NCBI GenBank assembly: GCA_041737835.1
Contig: JBGSQY010000018.1
DNA: 64,000 nt
Direction: 5' to 3' (one strand)
DNA from: Bythopirellula sp041737835
Lineage (GTDB): Bacteria > Planctomycetota > Planctomycetia > Pirellulales > Lacipirellulaceae
Part shown: piece by piece, positions 1-8,348 of the stretch
Position numbering within the stretch: position 1 is the first letter of the stretch
How the letters are laid out: every line of letters begins with the position of its first letter
Translations under genes and position numbers: made by a program
The notes under the pieces: model-generated
The model's database searches: none
Told to the model about the DNA's origin: nothing
What the model saw: the letters and a program-made list of their open reading frames with translations, nothing else

Positions 1-2286
1 ACGAAGGAAAAAGACCGCGGTGATCGCGAAAACCGCCCTGCTGGCAACACACCGCGTGTTCGGCCAACGATCAAACTTGCGCCCATTCCGATGTCCGATT
101 CGCCGCCTCCTTCAGCGGCTCCCGAAGTCCCCACACAAAAGCCTGACCTGAAATTGCCCGCCGACGCTTTGCGGGCAGGCAAAAGTAGTGGCAAACCTCT
201 CGCGGCTCATCTGCGTCGTCATGAAGAAACGCTCGAAGCGAAGAAACGGGCGAAGGCCTTGGGTGTGCCTGCTCCCGACGACGCCTCGGCCCTGAATAAA
301 GCCAAAAAAGGTCCTGGTAAGGGTAAAGCTGCCGGCGAAGGCGATGCTCCGATTTTGGGGGGACGCGAGCAACGGCAACTAAGCCGTCAGCGTCAAACGC
401 AAAAGGAGCGCGAAGGTGCGAGCGACGAATACCGTCCGCGCAAGTTGTTGCGACGCCCGCGCCGCGCCGGCGTCAGCACCGCAGCCCCTCGTAAGGAAAA
501 AGTTTCGTTGCAGCTCCCTTGCACGGTGCGTGAGTTTTCGGAAGCCGCGGGCGTGCCCGCGAGCCAAATCTTGCGCATCCTGATGCAAGAAGGGATCATG
601 GCAAAAATCAACGCTGTCATCGATGCCGACATGACCCAGTTGATTGCCGCGGAAATGGGGGTCGACATCGAGCTCAAGGATGCGGTCAGCGTCGAAGATG
701 AATTGCTCGCGGACGTTCGTGATCGCGAAGACGATCCTGCAGAATTGCAGCCACGTCCTCCGGTGATTACCTTCCTGGGTCACGTCGACCACGGCAAGAC
801 TTCGTTGTTGGATCGCATTATCGGCATCAACGTGGTGAGCGGCGAAAGTGGTGGTATTACGCAGCACATTCGCGCTTACACAATTGATAAGGGTGGTCGG
901 CAGATTTCGTTCGTCGATACGCCGGGCCACGAAGCCTTTACCGCGATGCGTGCTCGTGGTGCGAACGTCACCGACATTGCCGTATTGGTTGTGGCTGCCG
1001 ACGACGGCGTGATGCCACAAACCGAAGAAGCGATCAGCCATATCCGCGCGGCGGAAGTGCCGATTGTCGTCGCTTTGAATAAGACCGACCTTCCCGGCGT
1101 GGACATTAACCGGGCCATGCAAGGGCTTTCGACCAATGGCCTGCTGCCGAGTGAATGGGGCGGCGACGTCGAAGTTGTGAAAACCAGTGCGACGACCGGC
1201 GCGGGGATCGACGATTTGCTCGACACCTTGCTGACGGTCGCAGAACTGCATGAATACAAAGCCAATCCCAACCGCCCTGCCCTGGGAACCTGTTTGGAAG
1301 CTCAACAGGAAACGGGTCGCGGTATCGTGGCCAAGTTGATCGTGCAGAACGGTACGCTCCGCGTGGGCGACGTGCTGGTGTGCGGTCAGACTTTTGGCCG
1401 CGTCAAAGCGATGTACGACACACTCGATCCCCACAAGCGTTATGAAGAAGCCGGCCCGAGCGTTCCCGTGAACGTCACCGGCTTTGATGACGCCCCCGGG
1501 GCGGGCGACCATTTCTACGTGCTCGACGATATCGCCGATGCCCGCACGATCGCGGCGGCTCGCGCCGAAGAACAACGGACCATTGAATTGGGCGACGTCG
1601 CACAGCATGTGACGCTCGAAACCTTGTTTGATCGATTGGATAATGACAACGAAGTTCAAACGCTCAACATTATTTTGCGGGCCGACGTTCGCGGCTCGAT
1701 TGAAGCGATTAAAAAAGAACTGACCAAGCTCGAGCATCCCGAAGTGAAGTTGCGGCTGCTGCAAGCGGCGGTCGGTGGCATTAGCGAAGCCGACATCACG
1801 CTGGCCGATGCTTCGGATGCGATCGTCGTGGGCTTTAATGTCGTTGCCGACGACCGGGCCCGTTCGATGGCCGATCAGCGGGGCGTACAGATCCGTCGTT
1901 ATGACATCATTTACAAGATCGCCGAAGATATCAAAGCGGCCTTGGAAGGGATGCTCAAGCCCGAGGAACGCGAAGTCGATTTGGGTCGCGCTTTGGTGCA
2001 GCAGGTGTACAAGATCAGCCGCATCGGTGCGATCGCTGGTTGTCGCGTGCTTTCGGGAACGATTGCTCGCAACGCCCGGGCGCGAATTATTCGCGACAGC
2101 ACGATCATCGGCGATTATGCCATCGACACGCTCAGGCGCGAGAAGGACGACGCTAAGGAAGTTCGCGAAGGCCTCGAGTGCGGCATCAAGCTGGCTGGTT
2201 ACAACGATATCCGCGAAGGGGATTTGTTCGAAGTTTACAAAGTGGAAGAAGTGGGACGGACCTTCGACGAGTCTGTTGATTCCTAA
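1..2286 (+). CDS. infB: Translation initiation factor IF-2 (5' partial)
   Basis: IF-2 is the GTPase that positions initiator tRNA on the 30S subunit and promotes subunit joining in the cytoplasm. The frame is open from base 1 without a stop, so the gene starts upstream of the window; the ATG at 91 sits inside a Pro/Lys-rich linker and is probably internal. Visible parts are an IF2-N-like helical module (CTVREFSEAAGVPASQIL from about nt 520), then the G domain with GHVDHGKT (778-801), DTPGHEAF (916-939) and NKTDLP (1078-1095), then domain II and the C1/C2 region to the TAA at 2284. rbfA follows after 8 nt, the usual bacterial infB-rbfA order, which implies co-transcription. The identification is secure; only the true start is unknown. 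Confidence 0.97.
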   Translation, partial: TKEKDRGDRENRPAGNTPRVRPTIKLAPIPMSDSPPPSAAPEVPTQKPDLKLPADALRAGKSSGKPLAAHLRRHEETLEAKKRAKALGVPAPDDASALNKAKKGPGKGKAAGEGDAPILGGREQRQLSRQRQTQKEREGASDEYRPRKLLRRPRRAGVSTAAPRKEKVSLQLPCTVREFSEAAGVPASQILRILMQEGIMAKINAVIDADMTQLIAAEMGVDIELKDAVSVEDELLADVRDREDDPAELQPRPPVITFLGHVDHGKTSLLDRIIGINVVSGESGGITQHIRAYTIDKGGRQISFVDTPGHEAFTAMRARGANVTDIAVLVVAADDGVMPQTEEAISHIRAAEVPIVVALNKTDLPGVDINRAMQGLSTNGLLPSEWGGDVEVVKTSATTGAGIDDLLDTLLTVAELHEYKANPNRPALGTCLEAQQETGRGIVAKLIVQNGTLRVGDVLVCGQTFGRVKAMYDTLDPHKRYEEAGPSVPVNVTGFDDAPGAGDHFYVLDDIADARTIAAARAEEQRTIELGDVAQHVTLETLFDRLDNDNEVQTLNIILRADVRGSIEAIKKELTKLEHPEVKLRLLQAAVGGISEADITLADASDAIVVGFNVVADDRARSMADQRGVQIRRYDIIYKIAEDIKAALEGMLKPEEREVDLGRALVQQVYKISRIGAIAGCRVLSGTIARNARARIIRDSTIIGDYAIDTLRREKDDAKEVREGLECGIKLAGYNDIREGDLFEVYKVEEVGRTFDESVDS

Positions 2287-2294
2287 GGACGACC

Positions 2295-2777
2295 ATGACA
2301 TCCAGACGCGTTCTCAAAGCCGCCGAAGCGATTCGCGAGGTGGTCAGCATGGCGATTCTCACCGATCTGCGGGATCCGCGGATTCAGGGTGTGACGGTAA
2401 CGTTTGTCGAAGTTTCTCCGGATATGCGGGTTGCCAAGGTCCACGTATCGATCATGGGGAGCGACTCGACCCAAAAGCTATGCTTAAAAGGCCTGCAAAG
2501 CTCGGCCGGGTTCCTCCAGCAAAAGATCGCCAAGCGGATCGACACCCGTTACACGCCGGTGATTCGTTTCGAGCTGGACATGGGGGTCAAGAAATCGATC
2601 GCCATCGCCAAGATGCTCAACGAGATGCTGCCGGATGATGAGGCACCCCAGAACGAGGAGGATGACTCGGAATCGTCGGAGTTCGACGAATTGGCCGAGC
2701 AGTGGGCCGGCGAGGAGGATGATCAACAATCTTCCGGAGAAGATGAGGCGTCCGCTGAGGATGAGGAATCGCGCTAA
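2295..2777 (+). CDS. rbfA: Ribosome-binding factor A
   Basis: RbfA is a KH-fold protein that binds the 30S subunit and supports late 16S rRNA maturation. The first 110 residues fit the family: SRRVLKAAEAIREVVS, then a KVHVSIMG strand and RYTPVIRFELDMGVKKS. At 160 aa it is longer than a typical RbfA (about 120 aa) because of an acidic Glu/Asp/Ser tail from about residue 113 onward. The ATG is preceded by AGGA five bases upstream and lies 8 nt after infB, so the two are probably translated from one mRNA. The acidic tail is unusual in composition but such tails are common on planctomycete RbfA-like proteins (inference). Confidence 0.93.
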   Translation: MTSRRVLKAAEAIREVVSMAILTDLRDPRIQGVTVTFVEVSPDMRVAKVHVSIMGSDSTQKLCLKGLQSSAGFLQQKIAKRIDTRYTPVIRFELDMGVKKSIAIAKMLNEMLPDDEAPQNEEDDSESSEFDELAEQWAGEEDDQQSSGEDEASAEDEESR

Positions 2778-2789
2778 CAGATCACGCGA

Positions 2790-2799
2790 GCTAAGCCGC
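2790..2799. repeat. GCTAAGCCGC intergenic repeat, copy 1
   Basis: The ten bases GCTAAGCCGC occur between rbfA and the next gene, and again at 14712-14721 and 23653-23662, always between genes. In the other two copies a partial complement follows closely (aGGCTTA at 14725-14731; GCGGC at 23664-23668), which gives a small hairpin. Confidence 0.5.
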
Positions 2800-2850
2800 C
2801 AGGGGCATTGGTCTATTTGATTTCAATTTTTGATTTGAGAAATTCTTTCG

Positions 2851-3813
2851 ATGGCAAGCAATAATCGCGCAGCTCTGATCAACAAGGTCATTAAGGTCGC
2901 TAAGAAGTATTACAAGCCCGTGGAAGCTCCGCGCGAGCGCAACGTGCTCGAACATCTTATCTTTGCTAGTTGCGTGGAGAATTCGCTGTACGAAGACGCC
3001 GACAAGGTGGTCGCGGCGCTCCAGACGGATTACTTCGATTGGAATGAAGTGCGGGTGTCGTCGATTCGCGAGCTGGCCGAAGTTATGAAGCCGCTCAACG
3101 ATTCCGAAGATGCCGCCACGCGGGTGAAGCGCGTGTTGCAGAGCGTGTTTGAAACACAATACACGTTTGATCTTGAGCCGCTTAAAAAACAGAATCTTGG
3201 GGCGACAATCAAGCAGTTTGAAAAGTTCCACGGCACGACACCGTTCAGCATTGCTTATGTGACGCAGCACGGTTTGGGGGGGCATTCGATTCCCATCAAC
3301 CAAGGTTTGCTTGAAGCGATGCGGGTGGTGGGGGTTGTCACCGACGCCGAAGCTGCCAAGGGGGGTGTGCCGGGCTTGGAACGAGCCGTGCCCAAAACCA
3401 AGGGTGCCGAGATCGGTTCGCTGCTCCACCAGCTGGGCGTTGAACTGCATCGCAGCCCGTTGGGCCCGACGATTCGCAAGATCTTGCTCGAGATCGATCC
3501 GGGCTGCAAAGATCGCTTGCCGAAGCGTCACGTGAAACCGGCCGCGGAAGAAGCCCCCGCACCGGCTCCTGAAGCCGCGAAGAAAGCGGACGCAAAGAAA
3601 ACAGCAGCCACCGACGGCAAAAAGGTCGAAGCGAAAGCCGAACCCAAAAAGGCCGATGCCAAGAAAGCTGCTGCTCCTGCACCGGTGAAAAAGAAAACCG
3701 AAGCCAAAGCGGCTCCCGTGAAAAAGGCCGTGAAGAAAGTCCCCGCCAAGGCGGCGCCCGCGGCCACGAAGAAATCGCCGACCAAGAAATTGGCGAAGAA
3801 GAAGCCGAAGTAG
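2851..3813 (+). CDS. Degenerate HhH-GPD-like protein with lysine/alanine-rich tail
   Basis: 320 aa. Residues 1-225 resemble the fold of endonuclease III-type DNA glycosylases: an N-terminal helical stretch (ERNVLEHLIFASCVEN, 29-44), a second helical stretch (SSIRELAEVM, 70-79) and a hairpin-like segment FHGTTPFSIAYVTQHG (126-141) followed by IPINQG. In a by-eye alignment the lyase Lys position is Phe and the catalytic Asp position is Asn, and there is no Fe-S cysteine cluster, so glycosylase activity is doubtful. Residues from about 230 onward are a Lys/Ala/Pro repeat tail (AKKA, KKTEAK, KKAPAK types) like histone H1 or bacterial nucleoid proteins. I infer DNA binding through both halves. It stands alone between rbfA and yebC. 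No family name can be assigned with certainty. Confidence 0.6.
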   Translation: MASNNRAALINKVIKVAKKYYKPVEAPRERNVLEHLIFASCVENSLYEDADKVVAALQTDYFDWNEVRVSSIRELAEVMKPLNDSEDAATRVKRVLQSVFETQYTFDLEPLKKQNLGATIKQFEKFHGTTPFSIAYVTQHGLGGHSIPINQGLLEAMRVVGVVTDAEAAKGGVPGLERAVPKTKGAEIGSLLHQLGVELHRSPLGPTIRKILLEIDPGCKDRLPKRHVKPAAEEAPAPAPEAAKKADAKKTAATDGKKVEAKAEPKKADAKKAAAPAPVKKKTEAKAAPVKKAVKKVPAKAAPAATKKSPTKKLAKKKPK

Positions 3814-3820
3814 TCTTACC

Positions 3821-3941
3821 TAGTCATTCCGAAGGAGCCTAGGCGACACAGGAATCTGGCTAGCAAACTCACACGGTTTCGATGCGAGTTGATACTGCAA
3901 ACCAGATCCCTCGGGTCGTACAACTCCCCTCGGGATGACAT
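3821..3941. repeat. Inverted repeat, family B (full copy)
   Basis: A left arm (about 3821-3866, containing TCATTCCGAAGGAG and AGGAATCTGG) is the imperfect reverse complement of a right arm (3900-3941, containing AACCAGATCCCTCGGGTC and TCGGGATGACAT). The right arm matches 36 of 42 positions at 15196-15237 between gcvH and gcvPA. It fills the gap between the HhH-like gene and yebC. Confidence 0.7.
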
Positions 3942-3981
3942 CCATCTGAAACCTCCCGCAACATCCTGAATAAATTCTGCT

Positions 3982-4731
3982 ATGGCTGGCCATTCCCATT
4001 GGGCGAACATCGCCCAAAAGAAATCAGTAATCGACAAAAAGCGTGGCAAGGTTTGGAGCAAGCTCTCCAAGGCCATCATCTTGGCTGCCAAAATGGGGGG
4101 CGGCGACCCGGCCACAAACTTACGCTTGCGCTACGCGATCAACGACGCCAAAGCGATCAGCATGCCTAAGGACAATATCGAACGGGCCATCAAAAAAGGC
4201 ACGGGCGAATTGGAAGGTGGCAACCTCGACGAAATTCTGTACGAAGGTTACGGGCCAGGTGGCGTGGCTGTGCTGTGTGAAATTCTCACCGACAACCGCA
4301 ACCGCACCGCTCCCGAGGTGCGCAAGATCTTCGAATATGCTGGCGGTAAATTAGGTGCAACTGGCTGCGTGGCCTGGATGTTCGACCGTAAAGGTTTGGT
4401 CATCATCGATAAGGCGCAGTCTGATGAAGAAAAGCTCATGGAGCTCGCCCTCGAAGCCGGCGCCGACGACGTAAAAACCTACGACGATAGCTACGAAGTG
4501 ATCGCCGAACCCGACGTGTTTGGCGCGGTCTGCGAAGCTCTCGACACCGCGGGAATCGCCACCACCTCACGCGAAATCACGCGGATCCCCAAGGACACGG
4601 TCGACCTCGACGTCGACACGGCTCGCGCGGTCCTGAAGCTGATGGAAGGCCTCGACGAGCACGACGACGTGCAAACTGTTTCCGCGAATTTCAATATCCC
4701 CGACGAAGCGATGGCGGAGTTGGAAGGTTAA
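3982..4731 (+). CDS. yebC: YebC/PmpR/TACO1-family protein
   Basis: 249 aa, the usual length of the family. It starts with the signature MAGHSHWANIAQKK and continues with KSAxxRG-like helices, RLRYAINDAKAISMPKDNIERAIKKGTG and the GYGPGGVAVLCEILTDNRNRT strand. Family members bind ribosomes or DNA; several YebC proteins are reported to relieve ribosome stalling at proline stretches, others act as transcription regulators, so the exact role here is open. Start ATG is unambiguous. The gene converges with the cytochrome gene downstream, and a 14-bp palindrome separates them. Confidence 0.95.
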   Translation: MAGHSHWANIAQKKSVIDKKRGKVWSKLSKAIILAAKMGGGDPATNLRLRYAINDAKAISMPKDNIERAIKKGTGELEGGNLDEILYEGYGPGGVAVLCEILTDNRNRTAPEVRKIFEYAGGKLGATGCVAWMFDRKGLVIIDKAQSDEEKLMELALEAGADDVKTYDDSYEVIAEPDVFGAVCEALDTAGIATTSREITRIPKDTVDLDVDTARAVLKLMEGLDEHDDVQTVSANFNIPDEAMAELEG

Positions 4732-4739
4732 CTACATTG

Positions 4740-4753
4740 GTCGCTTAAGCGAC
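4740..4753. repeat. 14-bp palindrome between convergent genes
   Basis: GTCGCTTAAGCGAC is a perfect palindrome in the 29-bp gap between the convergent yebC and cytochrome genes. It may contribute to termination on either strand, but no T-run follows. Confidence 0.4.
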
Positions 4754-4760
4754 TAGTCCG

Positions 4761-6317
4761 CTATTCTTTACCGTGGTGTTCGACCTGGGGCCAGTATTTC
4801 TGGAAGTCGAACTCGGGGCTGTTGTCGAGATCGTGGCATTGCATGCACATCTCGACGACCTTGCCGGTGACTTGGGGCGGCGTCGCGCCGTTGACGTTGC
4901 CTTCGTTGGGTTGAATCTTAAGCCGCAAGGCAGCTCGCAGCGATTCTTTCTCGGCGTCTGTCACTTCTTCATCCCCACTCTCGGCGGCGACGTGCGAAGC
5001 GGCAGGGCCGTGACAATTTTCGCAGCCGTTGCCCACCATTAGCGGCGATTCCTTCATTCCCATGAAGCCCGACACATAGGGAAAGTATTCCTGTGGGTTC
5101 CAGCCCGTCACGTGGCAGCTCAAGCATTCGGGATCGTACTGCCGTGGCGGATCGAGCTTCACCAACGTTTCAGTCGCGTGGGCATGCGGAGTTTTCTCGA
5201 ACACGGCCATCGCTTCAGTGTGGCAGTCGCCGCAGACCTGGCTACCGGCGAAGGAATCGTCGGGATGCTTCACGCCCATGAGTCCTAGACCGGCGAGTGT
5301 GGTCGTTTCCAATTCCTTTTGATAATCGATCAGAAGTTGCTGCATCTCGGGGGAATCCTCAAACCGATGATCGAGCGGCACGCGCTGATACTTGAACGGT
5401 TCTTGGGGATTGTCGTAGACGCCGATGACCGTGACGTACTGTCCTTTTCTGCCCGTCTCAATGATGTAGGGCTCGATGCCGGGAATCGCCTTTGCGCGAT
5501 TGGGGGGCGTTTCGGCGCCGCCAGTGGTCCCCACGAAATTGAAAATTGGGAACTGCTTGGCCAGTGCGGCCGCTTCCTCAGGCGTGCCATGCACCAACAA
5601 AACTTTGAGATCGGTTCCCTCAAGCTCGGGCAAGACTGTTTCGATTGCCGCGACGGGATCGGAAATATCGAACTCGCCTGAAGCAGCAAGCTCTTTGCGA
5701 TACTTCTCGCCCATCACCGCCGTAACGCCCACTTTCTTGCCGCCGGCTTCCACTATTGTGAACGGTTTGGTCATGCCATAGAAATCGATGTTCGCCGAGA
5801 CGAGCGGATTGTCCTTTTGATCGATGTTGGCCAGCGCATACAAAATCGGATCGCTGGAAAGCTGCAAGTCTTTAGCACCCAAAGTAGCAGCATCGTAGCC
5901 CAAGTCGATCAATGCCTTGAGCGCGTAACCGTATTTGATGTTTTGCTGCGGCCCGGTGCGCTTGACGAGTCCGCCCATGTCGAGCGGCACGGGATTCCAA
6001 CCATCGGCTTCCAGTTTCTTGAGCAACGTGTGCCGGCGTTTCAGCCCGCCGAGTTGGTTTTCCAGTCCCGCGCAACCGCAGGGTTCGATGTAGCCATCCA
6101 TGTCGCCGGAAAAGACGAGCGTGAGTTGCGGCTTGGGCCAATCGACTAGGATCTCGCCGTTCTTCTGGATGGCATCGGCGATCTCGGCTTCGCGTTCCGC
6201 AGGCGTCTTGTACCCGCCCGTGTCGGCCGACCAAAGAACGCCCGAAAGCGCAAACATGAAGAGAAATGCGACGCCGAAGGGCCGCCTCGATCGAGATTGT
6301 TCCGCCTTGAACCGCAT
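4761..6317 (-). CDS. Secreted tetraheme cytochrome c with 5'-nucleotidase-like N-terminal domain
   Basis: 518 aa. An N-terminal membrane segment (FGVAFLFMFALSGVLWSA) acts as signal peptide or anchor. Residues about 60-300 look like the metallophosphatase/5'-nucleotidase-like domain that carries a GYIEPCGCAGLENQLGGLKRR motif. The C-terminal part is a cytochrome c554-like module with four CxxCH heme sites at Cys362, Cys398, Cys432 and Cys491. This predicts a periplasmic or exported electron-transfer protein. The metallophosphatase part lacks an obvious complete metal-binding set (FSGDMDGY in place of a clear D-x-H), so phosphatase activity is uncertain. Two downstream minus-strand genes (DUF1573, DUF4416) point the same way but gaps over 130 bp make one operon doubtful. 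Confidence 0.85.
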   Translation of the reverse strand: MRFKAEQSRSRRPFGVAFLFMFALSGVLWSADTGGYKTPAEREAEIADAIQKNGEILVDWPKPQLTLVFSGDMDGYIEPCGCAGLENQLGGLKRRHTLLKKLEADGWNPVPLDMGGLVKRTGPQQNIKYGYALKALIDLGYDAATLGAKDLQLSSDPILYALANIDQKDNPLVSANIDFYGMTKPFTIVEAGGKKVGVTAVMGEKYRKELAASGEFDISDPVAAIETVLPELEGTDLKVLLVHGTPEEAAALAKQFPIFNFVGTTGGAETPPNRAKAIPGIEPYIIETGRKGQYVTVIGVYDNPQEPFKYQRVPLDHRFEDSPEMQQLLIDYQKELETTTLAGLGLMGVKHPDDSFAGSQVCGDCHTEAMAVFEKTPHAHATETLVKLDPPRQYDPECLSCHVTGWNPQEYFPYVSGFMGMKESPLMVGNGCENCHGPAASHVAAESGDEEVTDAEKESLRAALRLKIQPNEGNVNGATPPQVTGKVVEMCMQCHDLDNSPEFDFQKYWPQVEHHGKE

Positions 6318-6453
6318 GGTTGGTCACTCAGTTGACAGTAAGTCGAATGTTCCGGTTTAAGGCCGAATCGTAGCCTTTTGGCCCCCAAACGGCCAGCGCA
6401 ATTGCTGTCACCGCTAGAACTTAGCAATGATTCAAGCCCGAAAAGAACTCTGC

Positions 6454-7620
6454 TTATTCTACGGAAAACCGTACCAGCAGGCGAACTTCGGTCGTATCGG
6501 GATGGGTCGATTTCAACACGATCACGCCGTCGCCGTGGGGCGAGTCAGCCTCTTCGCCCGGGCGGGCCATGCGAACCATTGGTTTGGTGCCGACGGGAAT
6601 CTCGATAGTCAGCGGATAGTGAACGAGTTGATCGCCCATTTTCTTGGGCTCGCCCAGCGAGACTTTGAGTTCCTCGGGGTCGACGCTAGCAACATCCAGC
6701 TTGGTCTCAGGGGCATGCTCGCCACGAATCGCAACGTTGAGCTGCAGCTTCTTCCCTTCCTTGCTCGACACAGGACCGACGCGCAAAACTCCCTGCTGCG
6801 GAGACCAACCGGGATGGAAGATGGAAATATCCCCCACCACATTGCCGGTCACGGGCAAAGTCAACTTCGACGCATTCTTGAGATTCGTTTCGAGCGTAAG
6901 CCACGTGAAGAACGGGCCGATCGATTTGCTGGCCGTATAAACGGCGGTAATCTTCACACCACTGCGGGCGGATTTGGGGAGCTCTTTGGCTTCCAGCGGC
7001 GTGACGGTCAATTGGATTTGTTTGGCGACAGCGGGATCGCTGAATTCGTACTTCGTCACCTGCACTTCGTCTTCGAGGTTGGAAACAAGATAGCTAACGG
7101 CTTCCTTGGTGCTATTTGTTTTGACAGTGTTGAACAACAGGTCGGGAGGCATGAGGGTGTTCGATTCCACGACGTCGCCTTCCACGACCAACTCAATTCG
7201 CGATTGATTGGGATCGTTAGTACTGAGCGTCGCACCGTGGCGGAACGGCCCCGGCGGGGTTTTGGCAGTCCACTCAAGTTCGACGTCGGTCTCTTCGCCG
7301 GGACCAATCTCGTTCTTCTGCAAATCTCCGACGGTGCATTTGCAAGTGGTCGTGAGGACTTCCACCTTGAGCGGCAGATCGCCCGCGTTGCGAATCTTGA
7401 ACTTGTGCTTCATCGAGGTGCCACGCTCGATACGGTCGAAGTTGAATGTCGTTTCGGGAACGTGGGCTACCGGCCCCAATTTTGCTTCACTGGCAGGAGC
7501 AGGTTTGTCGGCTTCCGTGACAATCTTCGCGGGGAGTCGCGCTTCGATGTAGCCCAAGGCCGACCCCAAGCCGACGCCCACGATGGCGGAGAAGAGCACG
7601 ATGCTAAGAAAAGGTTTCAT
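6454..7620 (-). CDS. DUF1573 domain protein, membrane-anchored or secreted
   Basis: 388 aa. Starts with a hydrophobic segment (FLSIVLFSAIVGVGLGSALGY) that can serve as signal anchor. Residues about 55-150 form a DUF1573 Ig-like domain: VPETTFNFDRIERGTSMKHKF, IRNAGDLPLKVE, the TTCKCT cysteine motif, and the IGPGEETDVELEW strand. Further beta-rich sequence to the end suggests two or three more Ig-like domains. DUF1573 proteins are common on the planctomycete and Bacteroidetes cell surface; their role is not established. It lies upstream (in transcription order) of the cytochrome gene, so an envelope redox or surface function is a reasonable guess only. Confidence 0.8.
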   Translation of the reverse strand: MKPFLSIVLFSAIVGVGLGSALGYIEARLPAKIVTEADKPAPASEAKLGPVAHVPETTFNFDRIERGTSMKHKFKIRNAGDLPLKVEVLTTTCKCTVGDLQKNEIGPGEETDVELEWTAKTPPGPFRHGATLSTNDPNQSRIELVVEGDVVESNTLMPPDLLFNTVKTNSTKEAVSYLVSNLEDEVQVTKYEFSDPAVAKQIQLTVTPLEAKELPKSARSGVKITAVYTASKSIGPFFTWLTLETNLKNASKLTLPVTGNVVGDISIFHPGWSPQQGVLRVGPVSSKEGKKLQLNVAIRGEHAPETKLDVASVDPEELKVSLGEPKKMGDQLVHYPLTIEIPVGTKPMVRMARPGEEADSPHGDGVIVLKSTHPDTTEVRLLVRFSVE

Positions 7621-7693
7621 GGAGATGCCGCGAATTCGGTGTAAGTTGAATTACTCTATTGTAGCGCGATCAAAACAAAAGCGTCAATAATTG

Positions 7694-7764
7694 ACCACGA
7701 AGCCACAAAGGGCACAAAGAAGTTCTTGAAAGGGCCCTTTGTGTTCTTGGTAGCCTTTGTGGTT
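7694..7764. repeat. Long imperfect inverted repeat, family A, copy 1
   Basis: Left arm ACCACGAAGCCACAAAGG and right arm CCTTTGTGTTCTTGG...CCTTTGTGGT are imperfect complements around an approximately 12-nt loop. Related copies lie at 16639-16698 and 18189-18260. It sits between the DUF4416 and DUF1573 genes. Confidence 0.75.
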
Positions 7765-7771
7765 AATTGCT

Positions 7772-8296
7772 TTATGATTTAAGTAAGCGTCGGCTGCTTG
7801 TGAAGAATTCCTGAAAATCGGCGCGGCGGTAATCGGGATAGGTCCAGTCGAACGGCTGCCACTGTTTTGCGCGGTAGCTGAGCGTCACTTCGGCGTAGAT
7901 GCCCTCGGCCAAATAGATTCGATGGGCGTGGTCCTTGGTCGAGGCCAGCACCAGTTTGGCAAGCGTCAAATAACCGGGATCGAGATTGAGCGGGCGCGGT
8001 TCGGGATGACACGCACCGGCAGCATATTCGACTTCCCAATCATTGGTGAGCCGCTTGATCGTCGCAAGCTGGCCGGGATCGATCGGCTGCGCGGGGATGA
8101 CAAACTGCTTCTTCAAGTCGGTGCCCATCGTGGCGCTGTAATAGTCGGTTTCGGTGAAATCAAAGGCGGGGCTGACGGCACCGAGGGCACCGAACTCGGC
8201 GGAGATTTTTTCCTGGGCCCACTGAAGCGCGGCGTCATAACGCGAGCTGACGGCGATGAGGAGGAGCCCGGGATGAGGGGGGGAGATGGAGCCCAT
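7772..8296 (-). CDS. DUF4416 family protein
   Basis: 174 aa. The pattern FDFTETDYYSATMGTDLKKQF, followed by LNLDPGYLTLAKLVLASTKD, HRIYLAEGIYAEVTLSYR and WTYPDYRRADFQEFF, is that of DUF4416, a conserved cytoplasmic family with no established function. Length is normal for the family. The ATG at 8296 is only 8 nt from a perfect 9-bp-stem hairpin, and 52 nt after the proS stop, so it probably shares the proS transcript. No catalytic residues can be proposed. Confidence 0.85.
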   Translation of the reverse strand: MGSISPPHPGLLLIAVSSRYDAALQWAQEKISAEFGALGAVSPAFDFTETDYYSATMGTDLKKQFVIPAQPIDPGQLATIKRLTNDWEVEYAAGACHPEPRPLNLDPGYLTLAKLVLASTKDHAHRIYLAEGIYAEVTLSYRAKQWQPFDWTYPDYRRADFQEFFTSSRRLLKS

Positions 8297-8304
8297 GGGA
8301 AAAC

Positions 8305-8326
8305 CCGGAGGCAGGTGTGCCTCCGG
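8305..8326 (-). promoter_or_regulatory. Perfect hairpin in the proS-DUF4416 junction
   Basis: CCGGAGGCA and TGCCTCCGG form a perfect 9-bp stem with a 4-nt loop, lying 8 nt upstream of the DUF4416 ATG on the transcript. A run of eight T precedes it on the mRNA strand. It could attenuate readthrough, process the mRNA or hold the ribosome site, or be another mobile intergenic repeat. Confidence 0.5.
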
Positions 8327-8348
8327 CTAGAAAAAAAATAATCGGGTC

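Noticed and set aside
379..2301. A 640-aa minus-strand open frame opposite infB
   Set aside because: It is the antisense shadow of a GC-rich conserved gene, with low-complexity, unfamiliar sequence and no ribosome site.
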